Positions 25,375-34,454 of a stretch of 48,433 bases of DNA are shown here, one piece after another. The first letter of the stretch is position 1; each line of letters begins with the position of its first letter. The DNA is taken from NCBI GenBank assembly GCA_964369685.1, contig CAYJFB010000016.1, positions 1 to 48,433 of the forward strand, in the 5' to 3' direction. The notes beneath the pieces are model-generated. The model was not told the origin of the DNA. It worked only from the letters and a program-made list of their open reading frames with translations, and searched no databases. Origin of the DNA: Avidesulfovibrio sp964369685 (GTDB lineage: Bacteria > Desulfobacterota > Desulfovibrionia > Desulfovibrionales > Desulfovibrionaceae). A program made the translations under genes and the position numbers.

Positions 25375-26814
25375 TTATTCGCGCAGTGCCAATTCCCAGT
25401 TTTTGATAATCGGTTCGGCGATGTATCCCAAGACAGTTTGCGAGCGCGTAGTGATAAATACCGTTGCGGGCATTCCTGGGGACAAATACACCTCGGCGTC
25501 GTCAATGGCTTCTTGTGAAACTTCAACATGGCACAAATAATAAGGCATTGTGCCTGTTGCGGTTTGTTCTTCCAAGCGGTCTGCAGAAATATAGACAACT
25601 TTTGCCGCAATCAGCGGCGTCACACGCAAATCAAAAGCATCAAGCTGGACTTTGGCTTCTTGATCCAGATACACTTCAGTGATTTTATTGACGGGCACTT
25701 GCACCTCAACAATCAACGGATTGTCTGCAGGCACAATATCCATCAGTTCTTCGCCCGAACGGATGACACCGCCTTTGGAGTGCACTTTCAAATCAACAAC
25801 TCGACCACTGACCGGCGCCACAATGTTCAAGCGTGTTTTTGCATCACGCAAGGGGCGCAGTTTTTCTTGAATTTGAGCGATTTCACTGTCCAAACGGGCA
25901 ATATTGGTGCTGGCATCTTCAATAAAGCGGTTGATCACGTCATCCATTTTTAACGTGGTTTCGTCATGTCTTTGTCTGGATTCGGCAATATTTTGTCTGA
26001 GTTGTCCGCGTGTGCCTTGGTGTGAGGCCAAGAGACGTTCAAGTTCAAGAATTTGGGATTTTTCAAGGTAGCGTTCTTCAAAAAGAGCGCGTTTGGCTTC
26101 CAGCTCTTCTTTCAACGTTTCAATGATTGCGTTTTCGGCGCGATATTGTTCATTCAAACCGGAAATTTGTGCATTAATTTGTTGTTTTTGTGATTTAAGC
26201 AAAGACACTTGTCCTTGTACGGCGTCGTGTCTGGCGGTAAACAGTTTCAATTCATTGCTCAGAGCCTCTTGGGCATTGGCTTCGGCAGCCATCTTTTCTA
26301 AGCCTTCAGGCCAAACAACGTTTTCTTGCATGTCTTTTTCGGCAAGGAACCTGGCATGGGCAGCAACGCTCGCCACCAATTGTTGCAACAATGCCGCAAC
26401 AGAAGAATCAACTTGAATACTCTCAAGCACGATCAACGGTTCGCCGGCTTTGACTTCATCGCCTTCACGAACAAGAATCTCTTCAACGATACCGCCTTCA
26501 AGATGTTGTACGGTTTTGCGTTCTGTTTCGATTTTAATTTTTCCCGGTGCAACAACCGCACCTTTTATCTCACCGATGGCTGCCCAAGCTCCGAGAACGC
26601 CAAAGAAAAAGAATATTAAAAATAAACCCGTACGAATGATTTTATGAGGATCTTCGATGCCCGATTGTTGATCCTTTTTTTTTCGGTCTATTTTTTTTTC
26701 GTTCATTTTATGTTCATCGGGCAACACATCGGTTTGAACGGTGAGGGGGGCAGCGATTGTTTGCGGCACATTTTGAGCATCGTGCGCCGGTGTTGTTTGT
26801 TCGTTTTTATCCAT
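25375..26814 (-). CDS. Type I secretion membrane fusion protein (HlyD family)
   Basis: Periplasmic adaptor of a type I exporter linking the ABC transporter to a TolC-like outer-membrane channel. The 479 residues contain a charged cytoplasmic N-terminus, one TM helix (62-80), a biotinyl-lipoyl-like half (GAVVAPGKIKIETERKTVQHLEGGIVEEILVREGDEV), a long coiled-coil hairpin (about 150-330), and a C-terminal beta-barrel region (LDAFDLRVTPLIAAKVVYIS). It ends with the PGMPATVFITT signature. It starts 4 bp after the ABC gene stop, so the pair is one operon. No TolC gene is present, nor any adjacent repeat-rich substrate. Confidence 0.92.
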   Translation of the reverse strand: MDKNEQTTPAHDAQNVPQTIAAPLTVQTDVLPDEHKMNEKKIDRKKKDQQSGIEDPHKIIRTGLFLIFFFFGVLGAWAAIGEIKGAVVAPGKIKIETERKTVQHLEGGIVEEILVREGDEVKAGEPLIVLESIQVDSSVAALLQQLVASVAAHARFLAEKDMQENVVWPEGLEKMAAEANAQEALSNELKLFTARHDAVQGQVSLLKSQKQQINAQISGLNEQYRAENAIIETLKEELEAKRALFEERYLEKSQILELERLLASHQGTRGQLRQNIAESRQRHDETTLKMDDVINRFIEDASTNIARLDSEIAQIQEKLRPLRDAKTRLNIVAPVSGRVVDLKVHSKGGVIRSGEELMDIVPADNPLIVEVQVPVNKITEVYLDQEAKVQLDAFDLRVTPLIAAKVVYISADRLEEQTATGTMPYYLCHVEVSQEAIDDAEVYLSPGMPATVFITTRSQTVLGYIAEPIIKNWELALRE

Positions 26815-26818
26815 GAGG

Positions 26819-28576
26819 CTAACCTTTTCGGGAAGTTTGCGGCAACGGTGCTGTTTGTCCTTGTTGGACGTTTTGTTGTCGTTTTTCCTGATGTTCTGCT
26901 TGTTGTTTTTGGTATTGTTCTTGTCGTTGTTTTTTGGCTGCTGCCATCATATTGAGGATTTCTTGTCGCGGACCCAAATTGGAAATTTGGCCATCCATCA
27001 TGATCATGATGTTGTCAACAATAGACAGCACGGCAGGCTTGTGGGTGACAAGAATGACAGTTGCATTCATTTTTTTGAGATTAAGCAAGGCTTGTAAAAG
27101 ACAGTGTTCGCCTTCTTCATCCAAATTGGAGTTGGGTTCATCCAACACAACAATGCGTGGATTGCCGTATAAGGCACGCGCCAAGCCGATTCGTTGGCGT
27201 TGTCCGCCGGAAAGCATGGCTCCGTGAGCACCGATTTGGGTGTCGTAGCCTTTTGGCAGTTGTAAAACCATTTGATGAACGCCGGCCAATTGAGCGGCAT
27301 AAATCACTTTTTCAGATTCAACGTTGCCCATGCGAGCGATATTTTCGGCAATACTGCCTGAAAACAATTCAACATCTTGTGGTAAATAGCCGATATTCGG
27401 ACCGAGTTTTTCCATATCCCATGTGGTGATATCGGCTCCGTCAATACGAACTTTGCCGAGTGTCGGTGCCCAAATATTCAAGAGAACTTTACAAAGCGTT
27501 GATTTTCCTGCTGCACTGGGGCCGATCACAGCCATGGATTGTCCTGCCGGCAAGGTGAATCCGATGCCTTTTAATATACTGCGATCTTGCACGTTGAAAA
27601 AAAGATTATCCGCGGCAATGATGCCTTGGGGTGGGGGCAAATCCATAGGCGGCGGGGTCACGGGTGTATCAAGCATGGCTTTCAGGCGTTTATACGCGCT
27701 GCGTGCCTCAAGGGATTGTTTATAGCTGCCCATAGCTTGATCAATGGGAGCCAAAGCGCGTCCCATAATGATCGAAGCCGCGATCATGACGCCGGGTGTA
27801 GATTCCTGTGTGACAGCCAAATACGCACCGACAGCATAAATCAAAACCTGTAAACCGACACGCAAAGAACGGCTGATTGCGTGAAGCAAGCCTGCGGCAT
27901 GGCTGGCTTTGGTTTGCAGTTCGATGACAAGATTATTGATGTTTTCCCAACGCTGAGCAACGGCACCAATCATACCCATCGAACGCACAATGCTGGCATT
28001 GCGTGAAGCGGCACTGAAAAATTCTGTGGAATGGCCGTTCAACATGCTCGCTCGTTCAAGACGTTTTCTTGTCAGACGATCGGTGAGCACACCAAGGATA
28101 AACACTGCAATCCCTCCCCCCGTCGCAGCCATGCCCAGAGCAGGGTGCAGGGTGAAGATTAATAGAAAATACAGCGGCATCCAAGGCAAGTCAAAAAAAG
28201 CAAAGACCGCGTTGCCGCCCAAAAAGCCCCGCAAGGTTTGCACATCACGCAAGGTGCCTTGTTTGGGTCCCGTTTCAGGCGAAGACGCATTTTTTAAGTT
28301 TTCACGCAGCACAGGTCCGCTCAATTTTTGATCGAATTCAATGCCGGCGCGCACCAACAGCCGAGAACGCAACCACTCCAAAGACGCGAGCATTGTCAGA
28401 CAAATTACGGCTGCAACAGTGATGACTGCCAAGGTAGACAGATTGTAACTCGTCAATACACGATCATACACCTGAAGCATGTAAATGGGAAAGGTCAGTT
28501 GTAAAATATTTACAAACATGCTGAAAAAGAAGGCGTATCGAAAATAAAATTTACAGGAAGCCAGAAATTCAGTCAT
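26819..28576 (-). CDS. Type I secretion ABC transporter ATPase/permease (PrtD-like)
   Basis: The 585-residue fusion of an exporter transmembrane domain (six helices within about 1-310) and an ATPase domain. Walker A is GPSAAGKST (352-360), the signature is LSGGQRQRIGLARAL, and Walker B is IVVLDEPNSNLD. There is no N-terminal C39 or CLD domain, which points to the PrtD/AprD class of protein exporters. A Gln/Lys-rich tail of about 45 residues follows the ATPase domain. It pairs with the HlyD-family gene 4 bp downstream. The substrate cannot be deduced: no RTX repeat protein lies nearby. Confidence 0.93.
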   Translation of the reverse strand: MTEFLASCKFYFRYAFFFSMFVNILQLTFPIYMLQVYDRVLTSYNLSTLAVITVAAVICLTMLASLEWLRSRLLVRAGIEFDQKLSGPVLRENLKNASSPETGPKQGTLRDVQTLRGFLGGNAVFAFFDLPWMPLYFLLIFTLHPALGMAATGGGIAVFILGVLTDRLTRKRLERASMLNGHSTEFFSAASRNASIVRSMGMIGAVAQRWENINNLVIELQTKASHAAGLLHAISRSLRVGLQVLIYAVGAYLAVTQESTPGVMIAASIIMGRALAPIDQAMGSYKQSLEARSAYKRLKAMLDTPVTPPPMDLPPPQGIIAADNLFFNVQDRSILKGIGFTLPAGQSMAVIGPSAAGKSTLCKVLLNIWAPTLGKVRIDGADITTWDMEKLGPNIGYLPQDVELFSGSIAENIARMGNVESEKVIYAAQLAGVHQMVLQLPKGYDTQIGAHGAMLSGGQRQRIGLARALYGNPRIVVLDEPNSNLDEEGEHCLLQALLNLKKMNATVILVTHKPAVLSIVDNIMIMMDGQISNLGPRQEILNMMAAAKKQRQEQYQKQQAEHQEKRQQNVQQGQTAPLPQTSRKG

Positions 28577-28705
28577 AACAATATATTGTCCGGGTTATAC
28601 GTTTTTGAATCAATAAACAAAGCCTGTGATAACAACGTGTTTTTTAAAACCAAACACAGCAAGATAAGCACTCCCTTTTAGATTGGCAAGTCTTAAGGTC
28701 GTTGT

Positions 28706-28749
28706 TTTTTTCAGAGAGGGGATGAACCATAAAAGGACTCCTGAAAAAA
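28706..28749 (-). terminator. Possible terminator of the sulfatase gene
   Basis: TTTTTTCAG (28706-28714) pairs with CTGAAAAAA (28741-28749) across a 26-base purine-rich loop, 50 bases past the stop of the LTA-synthase-like gene. The stem is A/T-dominated and the loop long, so support is modest. Confidence 0.35.
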
Positions 28750-28797
28750 CAAGCGGTGACAAGACAATGATATCTTCAAAAGGGATAGCGTTTTTAT

Positions 28798-30822
28798 TTA
28801 GTGGTTGTTAAAAATCATATATTTTGAGGTATGATACATATCATCGGCTTTTTTGCGCATGCTTTGAGCGCGTTCAGGTTCTTCTGTCAGGAGGTTTTGC
28901 AGTGTTTCTGTTTCCAGATTATAGAGTGTTTCTTGTTCGCGATAGATATAACAGTAGTTGTTTTCAAGTAACAACCGAAAATTTTCATCATTTTGTGCGA
29001 GGAAGAGGCGTGCGTCATGGTTGATTGTGGGATCGAGCAGATTACGCCCCAATCCTTGGTGTTTGATGGGCAGTCCTGCCAAAGCGGCCGCTGTGGGGAA
29101 TATATCGGGGTGTCCTGCCAAAAAATGGTGTTCATCTTGTTCTATATAACCGGGGGCATATAAAATCAACGGAACATGACTGCTTTGTAAGCCGCAAGCA
29201 ACATATCCCGGTGACATGTTTGCAGGTCGGTTACTCAATCCGTGATCACCCGTGATCACAAAAATGGTGTTTTCAAACCATGGTTCTTTGCGTGCCAAAC
29301 GAAAAAATTCACCCAAGGCGTGATCGGAAAAGCGCAGTGCATTGTATTCTTCAAGACTTGAAAACCCATAGTTGTGCAAAGTCAAATCACTGACCTCATG
29401 AGACACAAAGCCTGCATTGTCGTCGGGAATCGTAAACGGACGGTGAAAACCTGCGGTTTGGATCACAGACACAAAGGGTTTTTTTGCGTCATTAAACACC
29501 GTTATGGATTCTCTGAACAAATCCAAATCCGAAAGACCCCAAACATCAACATTCGGTGAGCTCCACGAACCTTCTTCAAGAAGTTCTAAATCTTCAACAT
29601 TATGTGTCAACAGTCCGCGAATGTTTGCCCAACTGGCGCTGCCGCCGAGTAAATAATATTTACTGTAATCTGTAAACTCGTTGATTGGCAGGTGTTGTCT
29701 GACCAATCTGGGATTGCGTGAGGTTGTGCCGCCTTCACGATTGACATCGGGAATGCCTGTCATAACTGTAAAGATGGCTCTGGCAGTCGTTCTTGCGGGG
29801 GCAAAAAAGTTTGTAAAAAGGACGCCGTTGTCAGCCAAATGTTTCATGGTTGGTGTGGGGTCGGCTTTGCCGTGTGCAAAGGAGGTCATTGGCCAGCCCA
29901 TAGATTCCATCAAGATGATAACCACATTCCATTGTTTTGTTTGTGGCATGGGGACAACGGTACGGGAAAAGTGCATGTTTTGCAGATGAGGCGCGTCTAC
30001 GCGCAACCAGCGTGCCATTTCCGGGTATGCGTGTTGTGCTGCGGTGTTATTGGGTTGACTGACACGCATGGAGTGCATGGTATCGTAGAGATTTTGTATA
30101 GGGTTGAGTGCCAACAAAACAAGTTCGTTGTTGCTACTGAAATATGCGTTACTCCAACGCAAAGGAAAGAAAGCGGCACTCACTTGTCCGTAAGCGGTTA
30201 GTGTTAATCCAAGAATCAGTGCGCAAGCCCAGAGTAGCGTACGCTTTTTGGTGGAATACGCACAGCGTAACAACACTTCGGGGCGGAGACGGTCTTGTTG
30301 AACAAGATCTTTGTGATGCAAAAGGCGTTTATTGAAAAAGCGTGCCGTTGCCGCCAGTAATATCAAGATGCCCAAAAGAATCCATAAAACGGGATAGCTT
30401 TGCCACACCATATTGAAGGCAATGTCTGCATCTTTTAGGAAATCGATAAAAGAGCTGTCCAAACGTTGATGAATATAAAAAAAATATCCAAAATCAATAA
30501 GATATACACAAATAAGGCTTACAAACAACACTGTATACAACGTCATCAGGCCATGACGAATGAATGGCACGTCACGCTTGACAGTCAAAGCCAGTATCAA
30601 GCCGATAGGCAGTGAGAAAAATACCGCTATGCGTGCATCAAATTTTGTACCGATATAAAGGCTTTTTATGATTTGTTGTGCAGAGACGGCGTCTTCTTGC
30701 AATGTCGGCCACACAAGCCCCAACATGACCAATCTGGCCAACAGCATGGTTGTCAGAAAAATCAGAAAAAACAACAAGGTGGTTTTCACAAAAGCCGGAG
30801 CCGTAAACATTGAATGCTTCAT
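28798..30822 (-). CDS. LTA synthase/MdoB-like membrane sulfatase (phosphoglycerol transferase family)
   Basis: Polytopic protein of 674 residues. About five TM helices in the first 220 residues are followed by an extracytoplasmic alkaline-phosphatase-superfamily domain. VVIILMESMGWP begins the metal site, the nucleophile is the Thr pair at 345-346 in ARTTARAIF, and ITGDHGLSN plus AGHPDIFPTAAALAGLP supply the remaining metal-binding Asp/His. Relatives transfer phosphoglycerol or phosphoethanolamine to glycans, lipid A or teichoic acids. In a Gram-negative the target would be a periplasmic glucan or envelope lipid, but this is inference. No RBS is clear. It lies 56 bp downstream of tgt. Confidence 0.88.
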   Translation of the reverse strand: MKHSMFTAPAFVKTTLLFFLIFLTTMLLARLVMLGLVWPTLQEDAVSAQQIIKSLYIGTKFDARIAVFFSLPIGLILALTVKRDVPFIRHGLMTLYTVLFVSLICVYLIDFGYFFYIHQRLDSSFIDFLKDADIAFNMVWQSYPVLWILLGILILLAATARFFNKRLLHHKDLVQQDRLRPEVLLRCAYSTKKRTLLWACALILGLTLTAYGQVSAAFFPLRWSNAYFSSNNELVLLALNPIQNLYDTMHSMRVSQPNNTAAQHAYPEMARWLRVDAPHLQNMHFSRTVVPMPQTKQWNVVIILMESMGWPMTSFAHGKADPTPTMKHLADNGVLFTNFFAPARTTARAIFTVMTGIPDVNREGGTTSRNPRLVRQHLPINEFTDYSKYYLLGGSASWANIRGLLTHNVEDLELLEEGSWSSPNVDVWGLSDLDLFRESITVFNDAKKPFVSVIQTAGFHRPFTIPDDNAGFVSHEVSDLTLHNYGFSSLEEYNALRFSDHALGEFFRLARKEPWFENTIFVITGDHGLSNRPANMSPGYVACGLQSSHVPLILYAPGYIEQDEHHFLAGHPDIFPTAAALAGLPIKHQGLGRNLLDPTINHDARLFLAQNDENFRLLLENNYCYIYREQETLYNLETETLQNLLTEEPERAQSMRKKADDMYHTSKYMIFNNH

Positions 30823-30878
30823 GAAAGGAACTCAATTTTTGTACAGACATCAAAAACATTGTGTGCTGTTCAAAGTGT

Positions 30879-32009
30879 TTAATTGTCATACAGGTTTTCA
30901 AAATGTTGTCGATAGGCGGTGTAGCGTTGTTCACGAATGGCGTGACGTGCGCCGCGGACCACATCAAGAAAATAGGTCAAATTGTGAATGGAGTTGAGCC
31001 TAAACGCCAAAAGTTCTTGTGCGTGGTAGAGGTGTCTTAAATAGGCTTTGGAAAAGGTTTTGCATGTGTAGCAAGAGCATTGTGGATCGAGGCAGTTGTC
31101 GTCTTCGGCGAACTCTTTTCTTTTGATATTGATTTTTCCTTGCGATGTGTACAAGGTGCCGTTGCGTGCGTTTCTTGTGGGGAGGACACAGTCAAACATA
31201 TCGATGCCTGCGTCGATACCTCGGACAATATCAAGAGGCGTGCCGACACCCATGAGATAGCGCGGTTTATTGATGGGCAACAGTGGTGTCGTGTGTTCTT
31301 GTATCTTTACCATGAGTGTTTTACTTTCGCCGACAGACAATCCACCGATGGCATAGCCTTCAAAATCCAGATCGATCAATTGTTTTGCCGATTCACTGCG
31401 CAAATCTGTAAACATGCCGCCTTGGACAATGCCAAACAGTGCTTGTTGTGTTTCTTGTAAGGCTGTTTTTGGGTGTGCTTCGCGACAACGTTTTGCCCAA
31501 CGGGTTGTCAATTCAAGGGATTTTTTAACATAGGTTTTATCTGCATCGTGCGGTGGACATTCATCAAGGCACATCATGATGTCTGAACCGAGGTTTCTTT
31601 GTATATTAATCACTTTTTCCGGTGTGAAAAGGTGCTTAGAGCCGTCAAGATGCGAACGAAACAAAACGCCTTCTTCGGTAAGCGTGCGTAGCGAAGAGAG
31701 ACTAAACACTTGAAAGCCGCCACTGTCTGTCAAAATGGGTTTGTGCCATGCGTTGAAACGTTGTAAGCCACCGCGGCGTGCAACCACGTCGTCCCCGGGG
31801 CGTAAATAAAGATGATAGGTATTGCCAAGAATGATTTCGGCTCCCATGGCCTCCAAATCGTCGGGAGCGATGGATTTGACGCTACCCACAGTGCCGACAG
31901 GCATAAAAATTGGTGTGTTAACGATGCCGTGTGCTGTGTGCAATTCGCCTGCGCGTGCCGCACCGTCTTGTGCATGTATAGAAAATGTTCCCAACCGGTT
32001 CATAGTCAT
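30879..32009 (-). CDS. tgt: Queuine tRNA-ribosyltransferase
   Basis: Tgt exchanges guanine 34 of GUN-anticodon tRNAs for the queuosine precursor. The conserved barrel motifs are present: GNTYHLYLRPG, LTDSGGFQVFSL (with the Asp acting in base recognition), GGLSVGES, the nucleophile-bearing GIDMFDCVLPTRNARNG, and the zinc site CxCxxC...H (DPQCSCYTCKTFSKAYLRHLYH). I chose ATG at 32009, close to the conserved MNRLGTFSI; ATG 32003 is equally possible. The frame stays open upstream into a long inverted repeat at 32056-32134, which argues against a longer start. Confidence 0.96.
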   Translation of the reverse strand: MTMNRLGTFSIHAQDGAARAGELHTAHGIVNTPIFMPVGTVGSVKSIAPDDLEAMGAEIILGNTYHLYLRPGDDVVARRGGLQRFNAWHKPILTDSGGFQVFSLSSLRTLTEEGVLFRSHLDGSKHLFTPEKVINIQRNLGSDIMMCLDECPPHDADKTYVKKSLELTTRWAKRCREAHPKTALQETQQALFGIVQGGMFTDLRSESAKQLIDLDFEGYAIGGLSVGESKTLMVKIQEHTTPLLPINKPRYLMGVGTPLDIVRGIDAGIDMFDCVLPTRNARNGTLYTSQGKINIKRKEFAEDDNCLDPQCSCYTCKTFSKAYLRHLYHAQELLAFRLNSIHNLTYFLDVVRGARHAIREQRYTAYRQHFENLYDN

Positions 32010-32055
32010 TCTTACAACTCTTCTTTGTCTCAGAAAAATGTTTGTTTCGGAAAAA

Positions 32056-32134
32056 AAACACTGCCTCCTTTTTCCCTCAATGAAAGTATCAACATACATG
32101 TTGTCTTTGTTGAGGGAAAAAGGAGGCAGTGTTT
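32056..32134. repeat. Long inverted repeat, 25-bp arms, 29-nt loop
   Basis: Bases 32056-32080 (AAACACTGCC...) are exactly complementary to 32110-32134. The loop is 29 nt and holds a smaller inner pairing (CAACAT/ATGTTG). It lies between hppA and tgt, about 50 bp upstream of the tgt start. Confidence 0.93.
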
Positions 32135-32242
32135 GAGGTTCTGCTTCATAAGGTTGTTTGTAAAAATAGAGTGACTTTTCCTAAGCATATTGAGACAGTT
32201 GTCGTTGTATCTTTTTGATAAAACGACTGTTTAAACAGCAAT

Positions 32243-32349
32243 TTGATTCTGTGGTATACAAACAATGCATAGCCGTGTGTATACGTCGCAGAATCAAGGG
32301 GAGGTTGGGGAGAAATAATGCCTCGTAGGCATTATTTCTCCCCAAAAAA
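32243..32349 (-). repeat. Two-hairpin interspersed repeat, copy 3 (minus orientation)
   Basis: Read on the minus strand: T-run, a 16-bp stem (plus coordinates 32307-32322 with 32328-32343), then CCTCCCCTTGATTCTGCG, then a second imperfect hairpin closed by TTGATTCTG/CAGAATCAA with inner GTATACA/TGTATAC. The plan and linker match copies 1 and 2. It lies directly after the hppA stop. Confidence 0.8.
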
Positions 32350-32372
32350 AGAAAAGTCAATCGTAAACGTGT

Positions 32373-34454
32373 CTAGTGAGCCAAGGCTTGCAGTAGGAGA
32401 ATCGCAACAATATTGATGATTTTGATCATCGGATTGATTGCGGGACCTGCTGTATCTTTGTAGGGGTCACCCACGGTATCACCTGTGACAGCCGCTTTAT
32501 GCGCGTCAGAGCCTTTACCGCCGTGGTTGCCGTCTTCGATATATTTTTTGGCGTTATCCCATGCACCGCCACCGGATGTCATGGAAATAGCCACAAAAAT
32601 GCCTGTCACAATGGTGCCCATCAGCATGGCACCGATACAAGCAAACGCTTGAACTTGTCCTGCAATCATGGTGATCACGGCATACACCACAATAGGTGCA
32701 AACACGGGCAACATGGCGGGTTTAATCATTTCTTGGATGGCAGAACGAGTCAGCATATCAACAGCGGCGCTGTAGTCAGGCTTGGCTGTGCCTTCCATGA
32801 TTCCGGGAATTTCACGGAATTGGCGGCGAACTTCAACGACAACAGCAGAGCCTGCGCGTCCCACAGACATCATGCCCATGGCACCGAACAAATAAGGCAA
32901 CAGACCGCCGATAAACAAGCCGACAAGAACATAGGGATCTTGTAAAGAGAAGCTGACTTGCAGATCAGGGAAGAAGCGGTCGAGTTCTTCGGTGTAGGCC
33001 GCGAAAAGTACCAAAGCAGCCAACGCAGCAGAACCGATGGCATAGCCTTTGGTCACGGCTTTTGTGGTGTTGCCCACAGCGTCAAGCGCGTCGGTGGTTA
33101 CACGGACTTCGTCGGGAAGGTTGGACATTTCAGCGATACCGCCGGCGTTGTCTGTGACAGGGCCGTAGGCGTCAAGGGCAACAATCATGCCGCCGAGTGC
33201 CAACATGGTTGTTGCGGCAATGGACACACCGAAAAGGCCGGCATTGACATAGGTCAAAATGATGCCGCCGCAAATCACCAATACGGGCAACGCGCACGAC
33301 TCCATGGAGACAGCCAAACCTTGAATCACGTTGGTACCATGGCCTGTTTCGGAGGCTTTGGCGATGCTGCGCACGGGACGATATATCGTTGCGGTGTAAT
33401 ATTCGGTAATCCACACCAATAAGGCGGTGACCGCCAAGCCCGTGAATGCACAAACAAGCAAGTTTGCCACACCAAAGGATTGACCCTGAATAGACATGTC
33501 AGGAGCACCCCAGAAGAGGAAAACAGAAACAACAACAATCAATCCCGCAGAGATCGCGCCCGAGGCGAAAAGACCTCTGTACAAGGCTTTCATGATGTTG
33601 TTGTCGGGGCCGAGTTTGACATAGCGAGTGCCAATCACGGAACCGATAATGCAAACCCCGCCAATCAACAGGGGATACATCATCATTAAGCTTTGCAGTT
33701 CACCTTGAAAGTAGATGGCTGCCAAAAGCATGGTTGCCACAATGGTGACGGCATAGGTTTCAAAGAGGTCGGCGGCCATACCTGCACAGTCACCGACGTT
33801 GTCACCGACGTTGTCTGCGATAACGGCGGGGTTGCGCGGATCGTCTTCGGGGATACCGGCTTCGACTTTACCCACGAGGTCTGCGCCCACGTCGGCACCT
33901 TTGGTGAAGATTCCGCCGCCAAGACGAGCGAAGATAGAAATCAGCGATGCACCGAAAGACAGTGCCACCAAGGCTTCAAGCAACAAGGTTTGTTCCACAT
34001 CCATGGCTGAAAGCAATGCATAATACACCGCGACGCCAAGGAGTCCGAGACCGACAACAAGCAGTCCCGTGATGGAACCCGCATCAAAAGCGACTTTCAA
34101 CGCAGGAATCAGTCCACCTGTACGAGCGGCTTCTGTTGTCCGCACGTTGGCACGAACCGATACGTGCATCCCGATATATCCGGCCAAACCGGAAAGGACG
34201 GCACCCAAAACAAAACCGAACGCCACAACCGTCGAAAGTAACAGTGCAAGCAACACCGTAACGGCAACACCCACTATGGCAATGGTTTTGTATTGACGAT
34301 CAAGATACGCTTTGGCACCTTCTTGAATAGCATTGGCAATGCGTTGCATGTCTTCATTGCCTGTTCCGGCTGCGAAGACAGTTTTTGATGTCGTGTACGC
34401 GTAGTACAGAGCAAAAGCACCGCAAGCCAAAACAACGAGTAACGAAAAAATCAT
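32373..34454 (-). CDS. hppA: Membrane-bound proton-translocating pyrophosphatase
   Basis: Polytopic enzyme of 693 residues coupling PPi hydrolysis to ion pumping. The catalytic loops show GGGIFTKGADVGADLVGKVE, NVGDNVGDCAGMAADLFE, DAYGPVTDNAGGIAEMS and the C-terminal GDTVGDPYKDTAGPAIN. The K+-dependence motif reads GNTTKAVTKG, with Lys465 and Thr468 where K+-dependent enzymes have Ala; by the established rule this marks the K+-independent, H+-pumping class. It would recover energy from PPi made by sulfate activation (ATP sulfurylase) and biosynthesis. GAGTGAGAG precedes ATG 34454. Monocistronic. Confidence 0.97.
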   Translation of the reverse strand: MIFSLLVVLACGAFALYYAYTTSKTVFAAGTGNEDMQRIANAIQEGAKAYLDRQYKTIAIVGVAVTVLLALLLSTVVAFGFVLGAVLSGLAGYIGMHVSVRANVRTTEAARTGGLIPALKVAFDAGSITGLLVVGLGLLGVAVYYALLSAMDVEQTLLLEALVALSFGASLISIFARLGGGIFTKGADVGADLVGKVEAGIPEDDPRNPAVIADNVGDNVGDCAGMAADLFETYAVTIVATMLLAAIYFQGELQSLMMMYPLLIGGVCIIGSVIGTRYVKLGPDNNIMKALYRGLFASGAISAGLIVVVSVFLFWGAPDMSIQGQSFGVANLLVCAFTGLAVTALLVWITEYYTATIYRPVRSIAKASETGHGTNVIQGLAVSMESCALPVLVICGGIILTYVNAGLFGVSIAATTMLALGGMIVALDAYGPVTDNAGGIAEMSNLPDEVRVTTDALDAVGNTTKAVTKGYAIGSAALAALVLFAAYTEELDRFFPDLQVSFSLQDPYVLVGLFIGGLLPYLFGAMGMMSVGRAGSAVVVEVRRQFREIPGIMEGTAKPDYSAAVDMLTRSAIQEMIKPAMLPVFAPIVVYAVITMIAGQVQAFACIGAMLMGTIVTGIFVAISMTSGGGAWDNAKKYIEDGNHGGKGSDAHKAAVTGDTVGDPYKDTAGPAINPMIKIINIVAILLLQALAH

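Noticed and set aside
32010..32099. Longer tgt start inside the inverted repeat
   Set aside because: The added residues come from the repeat arm, and the conserved protein begins at 32009 or 32003.
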